Shown: piece after piece, positions 19,854 through 28,003 of the stretch
How the letters are laid out: each line of letters starts with the position of its first letter
Numbering within the stretch: position 1 is the stretch's first letter
Origin: a virus
DNA length: 32,357 bases
IMG/VR virus record: IMGVR_UViG_3300029263_000344
Location: 1 to 32,357 of that record
Reading direction: 5' to 3' (one strand)
The notes under the pieces: generated by a model
The model's database searches: none
The model's input: only the letters and a program-made list of their open reading frames with translations
What the model was told of the DNA's origin: nothing
Made by a program: the position numbers and the translations under genes

Positions 19854-22800
19854 TATATAACGGTGTTGGATAGTTCTTCGTCAACATAAAGTCTAATAAA
19901 TCGGTTATAAGCTGTTTCTCCTGGTCTTAGTCCAAAGTAATAGAATAGTGGTTGAGAAAATAACATTGATGGGCCTGTTACTTCTGACATCGGTGGGTAT
20001 GCGTCTCCTACTGTACCTGGTTCAGCAAAACCATTTAAAGCTCCTACCGTGTTTTGGTAGTCACCGGAATTAATAACTACTGTCCCACCCGTACTTGTCC
20101 AACTATATGAAGCTGATTGATACCCACCCCTTGTGTACTGCCAATCATTATTTTCATTACCAAAACCACTAGACCCGTTTACCCTCCAAATGTAAAAAGG
20201 GATTATTTGTGAACTACCAGATAATTCGTAAGAAACACAATCTATTAGGTCAGCTCCTGTCATAATGGTAGGTGTACTAGCGGTAAATAAATGAGGTCTC
20301 CATTGTATATCATACCCAGCGTTAACATTTATTGCGTAGTCCACATAAGTACCTGTTTCATTTATGTTGTTTGGTATTTCGTATTCTATATCTCCATCAG
20401 TCACCAAAAGTGGTGGTCCTGCCGGTACACTACAATCACAAGATGTGGTTGATACGTTAGTTTCATAACCAAAAACACCCAACATAGAATTTTGCATTAG
20501 TGCTTGTGCCATATCACCACCTATTTCTTTTTCAGGTCTAGCGAATAAATCCCCTAACGACATATTTGGTTGTGACGCTTTAAGATTGTAAGCGTCTGAA
20601 ACTAGGTCAGTTATGTCTTGGAATGTGGTACTACCTATTTGGTCTGTTACGGAACAATCCTCAGCAAATTTTTCATCTAAACATATTTGTTGTATACATT
20701 GATTTCTAGAACCCATATCTACAATTGTGGTTGGGAATAGTATGTGTCTTTCCATATCTCCTGATGAATGGTAATCACTACTACTTGAACCACCCCTTAC
20801 ACCATCGTCATCAGCTATAAATTTACCTGTAGTTGCTGATAGGTATCTAAATGGTGTGCACCTATAATAAAAAGTATGTTCAGATGGATGTAAATAAACT
20901 ACTTTTTTACAATATCTGGTACCAGAGGTATCGTAGGTGTCAGCGGCAGCATCATAAGATAATTTAGCTCTGAACTGGAATTGGTATAGAAATCCGTTTA
21001 CCCAAGCATTTTCCCAAAAATAATTCATTACACCATCACATAAAGCTGAAAATATTTTTTCTCTTCTGTACCACTCCCTAATTAGTACATCATTTGTGTT
21101 AAAGTCCAAACAGGCAGCATTTAAACACATACATTTTACATAACATCCACCTCCGGCTGCCATGTCATTACCTGCGGCTGTAGAATTACCGAATATGTCA
21201 GGTGGTGGGTTACTTGTAGTTGAGTCGTACCCAAAACTATCTGGACAGCAAACCACATCTCTTTCAACACCAAAAATATTAGTTGATACTCCACAGTCGT
21301 CGTTAGTCCAATTATAATTGTCATAAGCATTTTGCATGTCACTATTTGGGTTGGTCCTACACATGCAACTTTCACATTCTGGGTATTTTTTCTGCCTTAG
21401 AGTAAATAAGGTGAATCCCATTGGTATCCCAAAAGTTTTACATTGTGGTTGACACGTATTGGTCCACGATAATTGACCACACAAAGTAGGTGTGTTTTGC
21501 ATATTTAAGAGACTAGCAAGCCACCCCCATCCATTTATCAAATAATAAAGCAAACAAATAGCAGCAAAAATTATAAGAAATGGAATTAGTATTATTCCAA
21601 GTATACTAGCAATAAGACCAAACACTACGGATAACATTCTATAAATAACGTAAGTAAATAATAGAATAAACTGATTTAAAATTATAATACCTTTAAGTCT
21701 TTTTACAGCACTATTGACTGGGAAAAACATTGCTGAAGTTGAGCATTGTTGGTCTTGTTCCGGTAATATTTCTTTAATACCTAAAAATTGTCTCCTTCCG
21801 TTATGTTTAACGTGGTCATGGAATTGGGAAAATGTATATACCCTATTAAAGGACATGTCGTAGAATAAATCTGTAGCTGGTGGTATAAGATTTGTTTGAG
21901 CCCATGGGTGGTAATCGTGATATTCTAAAGAAAAACAATATGGGTCGTAGAATTTACTATTACCTTCCCCATCTTTTAAATTTTGACCTATCTCGGGCCA
22001 ATCACCATCCGTATCTGATGCGGTCCCAAATTCTCTAATTTGTGGTACTAAGTGTGAACCCCTTCTTCTTTGCCTAGCAGTACCTGAGGATTGTTCTGGT
22101 CTTACCCTAAATCTACATCTAGTCCTTGTCGCAACCCCTTTTGTTGGGTCGTTTGATTTTACTAAATTACCGAACTCGTCAGTAATTACGTGGTCTAGAT
22201 TCATAGGCATATGAACTAGAAAAGCACCTGTCTCATCAATCACCCTACCACCATCATCAAAATAAAATCTTTCCATTACCGGCACTTGTCCACCACCCAT
22301 AGCGGAACCATCATAAGGCCAAGGTGGAAAAGCTTTCGCATCTTCTTTAAAGAATGGTGTATACCTAATACAATCAATTATTCCGGGTTGCGTAACTAAA
22401 CTACACAATTCACCCATATGTCTTTTTGGTCTACATCTTTTATTGACTGAGTCTTTATCTGTGTCGGTAGCTGTACTACCCATAAAGACAGCTGTTGGTT
22501 GTATTTTAATCCCTGAGTTATTTAAGTCAAAATCTACTCTTGTTATTGCTGCGTTACAAAATTCTTCATCACCCCAAAAAGGTCTAACATCTATAGATTT
22601 TTGTTGTCCTACAATTTGTGGTAAATTGTCTAACGCTGAGTCATCCCTAAATCTAGTACCGTCAAATTTAGAGTCTGGGAATCCTAATTGTTTAAAATCT
22701 TCAGGCAACATAGAAAAACAACCTATATCACTCATATCAACATCCATAACTAGGGTTTGGTCACCAACAGGCACACCATATATCATAAAATCACCAGACT

Positions 22801-23245
22801 CGTTAGTTTTTACTGTAAATTTGTAGTACTTGTCATAAACGTATTGAACTTCTTGTTTATCTAAAACGTCTTCTATTGTTGGGAAGGTACCTACAGCGAC
22901 ATGACAATCGAAGTTTTGTTTGGAACTTAACAGATTAAACCTTTTACCATCTACTGTGGTATCAAAGGGTTGTGTGTAGGGGTATAACAACCTAATTACT
23001 TCATTTTCTTCGTCTTCACTATCTATAGGTAGAAATACAGAAACTTTAGCGTTTGGTATCCCATAACCCCCATTTGAGGTTACTCTACCCACCACAACAC
23101 CAAAATCAGCACACATTCTTGTGTAGACATCATTTTGTGAAAGCGATAGGCTTAATATTTCTAATAAGTCAAAGTCTTGGTTTAGATTTAAACTAATTTT
23201 TTGGTCTTTACCGACTTGTGTCCTTACTCTAATAGATTTGGCCAT
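19853..23245 (-). CDS. Baseplate-region virion protein with carboxypeptidase-regulatory-like domain and membrane-type segments (1130 aa)
   Basis: A 1130-residue ORF with its ATG after the window's longest gap. Residues about 50-170 look like a carboxypeptidase-regulatory or prealbumin-type beta sandwich: VVGRVTSNGGYGIPNAKVSV, then TNESGDFMIYGVPVGDQTLV. Residues about 519-580 form a long hydrophobic stretch able to span a membrane at least twice (QFILLFTYVIYRML, then SILGIILIPFLIIFAAICLL, then an aromatic NGWGWLASLL). It is followed by a Cys-rich region, residues about 589-712 (CESCMC, VVCCPDS, CYVKCMCLNAAC). The C-terminal part resumes as beta-rich structural sequence. A virion protein with helices of this kind may insert into the host envelope during DNA entry; that is inference. 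I cannot name a family, and a membrane role for the assembled protein is unproven. Confidence 0.85.
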   Translation of the reverse strand: MAKSIRVRTQVGKDQKISLNLNQDFDLLEILSLSLSQNDVYTRMCADFGVVVGRVTSNGGYGIPNAKVSVFLPIDSEDEENEVIRLLYPYTQPFDTTVDGKRFNLLSSKQNFDCHVAVGTFPTIEDVLDKQEVQYVYDKYYKFTVKTNESGDFMIYGVPVGDQTLVMDVDMSDIGCFSMLPEDFKQLGFPDSKFDGTRFRDDSALDNLPQIVGQQKSIDVRPFWGDEEFCNAAITRVDFDLNNSGIKIQPTAVFMGSTATDTDKDSVNKRCRPKRHMGELCSLVTQPGIIDCIRYTPFFKEDAKAFPPWPYDGSAMGGGQVPVMERFYFDDGGRVIDETGAFLVHMPMNLDHVITDEFGNLVKSNDPTKGVATRTRCRFRVRPEQSSGTARQRRRGSHLVPQIREFGTASDTDGDWPEIGQNLKDGEGNSKFYDPYCFSLEYHDYHPWAQTNLIPPATDLFYDMSFNRVYTFSQFHDHVKHNGRRQFLGIKEILPEQDQQCSTSAMFFPVNSAVKRLKGIIILNQFILLFTYVIYRMLSVVFGLIASILGIILIPFLIIFAAICLLYYLINGWGWLASLLNMQNTPTLCGQLSWTNTCQPQCKTFGIPMGFTLFTLRQKKYPECESCMCRTNPNSDMQNAYDNYNWTNDDCGVSTNIFGVERDVVCCPDSFGYDSTTSNPPPDIFGNSTAAGNDMAAGGGCYVKCMCLNAACLDFNTNDVLIREWYRREKIFSALCDGVMNYFWENAWVNGFLYQFQFRAKLSYDAAADTYDTSGTRYCKKVVYLHPSEHTFYYRCTPFRYLSATTGKFIADDDGVRGGSSSSDYHSSGDMERHILFPTTIVDMGSRNQCIQQICLDEKFAEDCSVTDQIGSTTFQDITDLVSDAYNLKASQPNMSLGDLFARPEKEIGGDMAQALMQNSMLGVFGYETNVSTTSCDCSVPAGPPLLVTDGDIEYEIPNNINETGTYVDYAINVNAGYDIQWRPHLFTASTPTIMTGADLIDCVSYELSGSSQIIPFYIWRVNGSSGFGNENNDWQYTRGGYQSASYSWTSTGGTVVINSGDYQNTVGALNGFAEPGTVGDAYPPMSEVTGPSMLFSQPLFYYFGLRPGETAYNRFIRLYVDEELSNTVI

Positions 23246-23261
23246 CTTTTATATTAATATT

Positions 23262-23276
23262 AACCTTATTAAGGTT
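23262..23276 (-). other. Small inverted repeat in the longest gap
   Basis: AACCTT (23262-23267) and AAGGTT (23271-23276) flank a three-base loop, giving a six-pair stem with only two G-C pairs. It lies about 17 bases before the ATG of the 1130-residue gene, after the gp6-like gene. It is too weak and lacks a proper T run to be called a terminator with confidence; it may be a leader hairpin or chance. Confidence 0.25.
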
Positions 23277-23290
23277 TATGGTGTTTATAA

Positions 23291-23298
23291 AATAAATA
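23291..23298 (-). promoter_or_regulatory. Candidate promoter-like motif TATTTATT in the 101-base gap
   Basis: The coding strand reads ACTATTTATTTTATAAACAC in the gap between the gp6-like gene and the 1130-residue gene, about 45 bases before the ATG. The core matches the motif in three other gaps. It could mark a new transcript for the downstream structural genes; low confidence because the region is AT-rich. Confidence 0.3.
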
Positions 23299-23346
23299 GT
23301 TCCACCACTAAAATTAAAAGTAAGTTATGGTCTAATATAGTAAAGT

Positions 23347-25188
23347 TTAGGAGAATGTAGGTTTAGTATTTCTCTTAGTCCTAACCGAGATGTCTTTTTG
23401 GGGTGACATTATCTGTAGTATTTCGTCGGGTTGAGCGAAAATAGTGTCGTCGATTAACCCTATTTGTTTTGTTGTGTTATTACTATATGGTTGTGTACTT
23501 ACGGATTGTGAATATGGGTCACCTACTTGATTGTACACTCTTACATCAACAATATTAACCACACCGTCTTGGTTCATTACTTGTTTTCTTAATTCCCCCA
23601 AAGCTAAATCTTGTCCCATTTCTATTTTATCAGTTTTGAAATATTCTCCAACAATTGAGATTACACTGGTTACAACTTCTGATTGATTGACTCCGTTAGC
23701 TATTATCAAATCTATTTCTAACCTTAAATCTATTACTTTTGCTGACCCAACTATAATATAGTCGTTTATCATTCTATGGTTAGATAGATATGTAGCTATG
23801 TTATTTTTTAATGTAGAACTTACATTAGAAGTTAGAGTACCTCCAGGTGTGTAAGAAAGTACACTTAATTTAATTTTATTCTCTATTTCCGTAGCACTTG
23901 CTTTTGCTGGTGAACCAAAAGAAGAAGGCATCGTTCTTAATTGTGAGACATAATCATTTATTGTTACAGCTCTTTTTTGTGCTGCAAAATTAAAAGAAAT
24001 ATAATTCCTAATTTCATCTTGTGTCATTGGGTCTGCACCACCTATGGCTGATGTTACATTATTTATGGATAAACTGTTAATAACTGATTGGTTAACCTGT
24101 TGACTAGGTCCAGCAACCACAAAATCTATTAACCCAATATTTCTTACAGCTCCAGCACCAATATTAGAAGATTTACCACCACCTACCCTGTACTGGATAA
24201 ATAGGGTACTATTTCCTTTTACGGTATTACCTAAAGCTATATTATTCATGAATTTAGACATATCTAATTTCACACCTTTAGATGTAAACTCATCTAGAAG
24301 GTCTTGTGAGGTTTGATTACCACCACCAAAAGTTAGAAAGAAGAACCCTTCAGGGGTATATTCGGTAATAAATCTTTGGGGTGCTGTTACATACTTACCA
24401 ACCTTAATACCCACATTATCTGGTGGTGAGGAAGGGTCTTCTACAAAAACTTCATTTTCTGCTAAAGCATCAACTTCATACCATTTATTTGCTAATGGTG
24501 ATATAAATTCTGAAGAATTAGGTAGCGATTGGTACCCCACTCCGGGCTTTTGTATTATAGATGTTATTGATATAATATTTTTTTCTGGTAAAAATAATTT
24601 AAAGAATGGTTTATTATTACTATCTAGTATTTCTTTCTTAAATATTTTAGTTGTTCCGTTTACAATAACTTCTCTTTTGGTGATTGTATAATTAATTAGG
24701 TTTCCGTTAGCATCAAAATTAGGTATTTTGGTTCTATTAGGTACTCCTTCCATACTGTATGGTGATGAAAAATCACAATCGTCAACCAATTCAAATATTT
24801 GTCCACCACCATTAAACTGGGCTCCGGCTCTTAAAAGACCTAAATATTTAAAATCTTCTTTATCACCTAAAGCTGGTACTACCACAGATAAGTCTCCGAC
24901 GGTTACAGAAGGTCTATTACCTGGTACTTTTAAACCGTAGGTTCTAGCTAGATTATATAAAGAACTTCTTTCTTCAGCAAATTGTAAAACTGTCTCCTGA
25001 AATGTTCTATCTATTTGAAAGTTTAGGTTATCTGCTACCGCTGCGTTTAAATCCAAAAACACCGAGTATATGGAAGCATCGTTTGCATTTTGTATTAAGT
25101 CGGGATAGTAGGTATTCGTTAGTCTTAGTAGTTCATTTCTTATCCCTAGGAAATCTCTTTCAGTGTACGCTATTTGTTTTTCCGCCAT
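23347..25188 (-). CDS. Baseplate wedge protein, gp6 / baseplate J-like
   Basis: A 613-residue protein that starts one base after the gp25-like stop. The N-terminus (YTERDFLGIRNELLRLT, then NDASIYSVFLDLNAAVADNL) and the block from about residue 380 (GGADPMTQDEIRNYISFNF, AAQKRAVTINDYVSQL) are the conserved features of T4 gp6 and the wider baseplate J family. The C-terminal part keeps the family's two alpha/beta repeats (IDLRLEIDLIIANG, then LGELRKQVMNQDGVVNIVDV). Length is close to T4 gp6 (660). In T4, gp6 dimers form the ring of the baseplate wedge and hold the sheath-side core together with gp25 and gp53. The gp25-gp6 gene pair is the classic contractile-tail arrangement, which supports both calls. 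Confidence 0.93.
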   Translation of the reverse strand: MAEKQIAYTERDFLGIRNELLRLTNTYYPDLIQNANDASIYSVFLDLNAAVADNLNFQIDRTFQETVLQFAEERSSLYNLARTYGLKVPGNRPSVTVGDLSVVVPALGDKEDFKYLGLLRAGAQFNGGGQIFELVDDCDFSSPYSMEGVPNRTKIPNFDANGNLINYTITKREVIVNGTTKIFKKEILDSNNKPFFKLFLPEKNIISITSIIQKPGVGYQSLPNSSEFISPLANKWYEVDALAENEVFVEDPSSPPDNVGIKVGKYVTAPQRFITEYTPEGFFFLTFGGGNQTSQDLLDEFTSKGVKLDMSKFMNNIALGNTVKGNSTLFIQYRVGGGKSSNIGAGAVRNIGLIDFVVAGPSQQVNQSVINSLSINNVTSAIGGADPMTQDEIRNYISFNFAAQKRAVTINDYVSQLRTMPSSFGSPAKASATEIENKIKLSVLSYTPGGTLTSNVSSTLKNNIATYLSNHRMINDYIIVGSAKVIDLRLEIDLIIANGVNQSEVVTSVISIVGEYFKTDKIEMGQDLALGELRKQVMNQDGVVNIVDVRVYNQVGDPYSQSVSTQPYSNNTTKQIGLIDDTIFAQPDEILQIMSPQKDISVRTKRNTKPTFS

Positions 25189-25189
25189 A

Positions 25190-25651
25190 TTATAAATTAA
25201 TTATTACAAAGTCTTTAGTTTGGAATACGTTGTCCCCCGAACTGTAGTCAATCCTTACCCTCATAGAATACTCTTTTTCTGTGACACCAACAAAAGTAAA
25301 ACTATTATCCTCCAAATCAGGAGTATTTATTTCTTCTTTTTCTTCTTGCCTAACATCTTCTGCTGTTTTTACCTCTACTTTAGTGATTACTAAATTAGGT
25401 ATGTACATATCTACAGCTTCTCTTATTTCACTATCTATAGATGTTTTGGTGGCTGAATCCATAGGTTCAAAAATATACCTCATTAAATTTGTACCGAAAT
25501 CAGGTAAAAAATAACGTGTACCTTTTAAAGTTAGTATTAAATGGATTAAATTAGAACGCACCTCACTGTCTGGTGTTTTATTAAGTCCTAGAAAAAATCC
25601 TTCTTGACTATCCGTAAATGGGAATGTTATACCATATCTTTGGTTGGGCAT
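25190..25651 (-). CDS. Baseplate wedge protein, gp25-like (GPW_gp25 family)
   Basis: A 153-residue protein, near the family's usual length (T4 gp25 is 132). Residues about 14-63 show the family signature: a Phe-rich N-terminus with GFFLGLN, a helix (RSNLIHLILTLKGTRYFLPD), then FGTNLMRYIFEPMD. In T4-like tails and related contractile systems gp25 nucleates sheath polymerisation at the baseplate core. The C-terminal half has an acidic stretch (AEDVRQEEKEEINTPDLED) that looks like a lineage-specific insertion before the last strands. It is separated by one base from the gp6-like gene and preceded by a 20-base gap carrying the TATTTATT motif. Confidence 0.93.
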   Translation of the reverse strand: MPNQRYGITFPFTDSQEGFFLGLNKTPDSEVRSNLIHLILTLKGTRYFLPDFGTNLMRYIFEPMDSATKTSIDSEIREAVDMYIPNLVITKVEVKTAEDVRQEEKEEINTPDLEDNSFTFVGVTEKEYSMRVRIDYSSGDNVFQTKDFVIINL

Positions 25652-25661
25652 CTTTTTTTAT

Positions 25662-25669
25662 AATAAATA
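25662..25669 (-). promoter_or_regulatory. Candidate promoter-like motif TATTTATT before the gp25-like gene
   Basis: The coding strand reads GAAGTATTTATTATAAAA, ten bases before the ATG. The 12-mer AAGTATTTATTA is shared exactly with the gap before the helicase gene. This gap marks the switch from DNA-metabolism genes to tail genes, a sensible place for a late promoter. Not demonstrated. Confidence 0.4.
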
Positions 25670-25671
25670 CT

Positions 25672-25911
25672 TCAAAGATTGGTTTGGTTGGTGTTATCAC
25701 CCTTACCTTTTAAATCTTTATTCATTTTTTGGTTTTTTGGTGAGTACGGGCAGTGTTTACATGCGTTACCACAACAGTACCCCCTTTTTTTGTGGTATTG
25801 TTCACTCATAACCATTTTACCTTTTTCCCAATAAAAATCTTCCAATTGTAGTTTTGGTTTTATAAATTCTTTGTGGTGTAGTTCACTAATCCAATCATCT
25901 CTTCTCGTCAT
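25672..25911 (-). CDS. DUF5522-like small Cys-rich protein (79 aa)
   Basis: A 79-residue protein with the block DFYWEKGKMVMSEQYHKKRG followed by YCCGNACKHCPY (Cys at 46, 47, 51 and 54). This matches what I recall of DUF5522, a small Bacteroidota family of unknown function with a Y-H-KRGYCCG-CxHCPY core, probably a metal-binding knuckle. The last ~20 residues are a polar Lys/Asn tail. Its start overlaps the preceding zinc-protein gene by 17 bases, and it ends with TGA. The family's cellular origin supports a Bacteroidota host. Function unknown; its place next to the reductase gene may be incidental. Confidence 0.8.
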   Translation of the reverse strand: MTRRDDWISELHHKEFIKPKLQLEDFYWEKGKMVMSEQYHKKRGYCCGNACKHCPYSPKNQKMNKDLKGKGDNTNQTNL

Positions 25912-26092
25912 TTTCTATTTCTTTTATTTCTTCATTATGTCCACAGTGAGGACATATTATTGAATTATGTACCTTTTTTTCATTTTCTGGTACATTATTA
26001 GAAAACAAATGGTAGTCAGCAATTGACCACCATTTATTACACTTACCACAATTAAAATGGTATAGAATTTCTTTACTGAACTTATGCTTCAT
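25895..26092 (-). CDS. Small zinc-ribbon-like protein (65 aa)
   Basis: A 65-residue ORF overlapping the reductase gene's end by 11 bases and the DUF5522-like gene by 17 bases. It has two CxxC pairs, CGKC (15-18) and CPHC (47-50), spaced like a zinc ribbon, and an acidic/basic C-terminal tail. Zinc ribbons of this size bind nucleic acid or proteins, but nothing here shows which. The tight overlaps on both sides argue that it is translated in series with its neighbours. No named family is claimed. Confidence 0.7.
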   Translation of the reverse strand: MKHKFSKEILYHFNCGKCNKWWSIADYHLFSNNVPENEKKVHNSIICPHCGHNEEIKEIENDEKR

Positions 26093-27986
26093 CCAATTCT
26101 TCTTCTTTTTTTATACTTTTTAAGTCTACGTCTATCTCACAAGTACCACCAGCACAAGCTAATTCACCAGTCAAATTTGTATTATCGTCTAATTCAACTA
26201 CCATACCTAAATCAACGTCTTTGAGTGATTCCATCATTTGGTTGTAATCTTCTTCTGTTATGTCTTCGAACGGTGCTTGTATATACGAACCCCCATTGTA
26301 AGGTAAAACTGATAACCCATTATAAGCTTTCCTATTTTCCCACATCCACTCACCAGCTGCGTCCCATTCGTGTTCTCTTAATGAAATTGTTGCTGAAACA
26401 TTATGAGTGTTTGACCCATTTCTATGTCCAGCTTTTACCCATTCTGTTGCTACTTTTTTAACTCTCTCTAGTAGTTGGAATGGTGACTCAGTTCTCATTA
26501 TCGAACCTTCAGGTGCTTTTTGTGGTATAGATATTACAGCTGTATCGTGTGGTCTAAAATATTCATCCTCAACTAATTCTGGATGGTTTTCGTTTAAATA
26601 AGTGTAAATCGCTTCATTTTTACCTACACGAAGTCTTCTAACATAATAATCATTATGCCATGCATGAATTCCTGATGAAGTACCTAACGTTAATGATGTT
26701 GTTCCTGCAGGTTTAACAGTTGTACATCTAGCTGATTGATTTATCTCTATTAATTTAGATACTCTAGTATTTTCTCTTTTAACTAGACTGGCGGCCTTGG
26801 ACATGTCATAAGTAAGAACTTTACCAGAACCGATACCTGTCATTGATACACCTATCAAGGCGTCTTTTTCAGTTGTTTCTTGCCACACTTCCCTTAAATA
26901 GTGAAATGAGGTATACCCCGCTTGTAGTGTACCTATAAATGCTGCTGTTTTTACTCTTTCGTTTAAATCTTCTTGTGATTCTATATTTGACACGTTTACC
27001 TCACAAAGGTTACAGAATTGATTAGGTCTTAGTGCGATTTCACAACATGGGTTTGTCCCCCAGTCTTTGTCATTATTAAGGTATATACCTGGTTCTCCAG
27101 CTCCTGATAACTCAACTCTTTTCCATAAATCCATAAAGAATTCTTTGGTTATTTTGTGTCTCATTAAGCAGGCTGAGTTGTTAGCTCTACCTCTTTGTGG
27201 GTTTAGTTCCCACCAATTACCAGATTTACACCCAATCATTTGTTCGTCATCAGCACTAAATAAACTAATAAGTGCAGCTCTACGAATACCACCAGCTAAA
27301 ACAGCGTCCGCTATATGACAAACAATATCATGAACTTCAATAGTACTTAGTTGTTCTCCATTTTCTTTTTGGTTTAATAGGCCTTCAATTTTAACTAGAC
27401 ATTCTTTAAGTGGTTGTGGTCCTGGTGCTTTGCCTCCTGATGTGATTAATCTAGCTCCTTTAGGTCTGATATCAGAATAATCGAATTCTACCCTAGAACC
27501 ACCACCATTCATATATGTTTTCATTAAAACTTTAATTGCGTCTGCCCACCCTTCGATTGAGTCACCAATTAAAAATCTTTTCTTTCTCTTTTGGTATGGT
27601 TTTTGAATTACTGGTAGTTTAGCGACGTGATGTCTTTGTACTGAATATCCAACACCTGTTCCACCCAACAATAAAAACATTGTTTCACTAAAAGAATCAA
27701 TATGGTCAATAGGTAGGTACGCACAGTTGTAAATTCTGTTTGGGGATATCTCAATCGGTTTACCACCGAATTGCATACTCCTCATAGATGGTAACACTTT
27801 TTTATCGTATACTAATCTATATTTCTCACCAATCTCATCTTTTAAGTGTGGATATCTTTTTTGGTGCATTTCTTTATTCCTAGTCACCAATTCATCCCAC
27901 GACTCTCTTCTATTTAGTTCTGGTAGGTATTTTGCGTACTTCATGTAGACAGTAATATCCGACAGAATCTTATTTGATACTTCCAT
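26082..27986 (-). CDS. nrdJ: Adenosylcobalamin-dependent ribonucleotide reductase, monomeric class II
   Basis: A 634-residue enzyme that reduces ribonucleotides to deoxyribonucleotides using a cobalamin-generated thiyl radical. The layout matches the monomeric RTPR type: NCAYLPIDHIDSFSETMFLL with redox C88, GGTGVGYSVQ, then TNPCCEI with the thiyl C314 and acid E316, FCNLCEVN with redox partner C325, and PAGTTSLTLGTSSGIHAWHN. A C-terminal CAGGTC pair (C611, C616) would shuttle electrons from thioredoxin-type donors. It is shorter than Lactobacillus RTPR (about 740). No separate small subunit or activase is next to it, as expected for class II. It lies between the helicase and baseplate genes, supplying precursors for phage DNA. 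The host must provide B12. Whether the substrate is di- or triphosphate cannot be told by eye. Confidence 0.93.
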   Translation of the reverse strand: MEVSNKILSDITVYMKYAKYLPELNRRESWDELVTRNKEMHQKRYPHLKDEIGEKYRLVYDKKVLPSMRSMQFGGKPIEISPNRIYNCAYLPIDHIDSFSETMFLLLGGTGVGYSVQRHHVAKLPVIQKPYQKRKKRFLIGDSIEGWADAIKVLMKTYMNGGGSRVEFDYSDIRPKGARLITSGGKAPGPQPLKECLVKIEGLLNQKENGEQLSTIEVHDIVCHIADAVLAGGIRRAALISLFSADDEQMIGCKSGNWWELNPQRGRANNSACLMRHKITKEFFMDLWKRVELSGAGEPGIYLNNDKDWGTNPCCEIALRPNQFCNLCEVNVSNIESQEDLNERVKTAAFIGTLQAGYTSFHYLREVWQETTEKDALIGVSMTGIGSGKVLTYDMSKAASLVKRENTRVSKLIEINQSARCTTVKPAGTTSLTLGTSSGIHAWHNDYYVRRLRVGKNEAIYTYLNENHPELVEDEYFRPHDTAVISIPQKAPEGSIMRTESPFQLLERVKKVATEWVKAGHRNGSNTHNVSATISLREHEWDAAGEWMWENRKAYNGLSVLPYNGGSYIQAPFEDITEEDYNQMMESLKDVDLGMVVELDDNTNLTGELACAGGTCEIDVDLKSIKKEEELDEA

Positions 27987-28003
27987 ATTTTAATTTTTAT
28001 TAA

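Noticed and set aside
23262-23276. Rho-independent terminator after the gp6-like gene
   Set aside because: The stem has only six pairs with two G-C pairs and no following T run; kept only as a weak inverted repeat.
25672-25674. Recoded stop codons, as seen in some large Bacteroidota phages
   Set aside because: TGA ends the 79- and 65-residue genes and TAG ends the 598-residue gene at sensible places, and TAA ends the rest.
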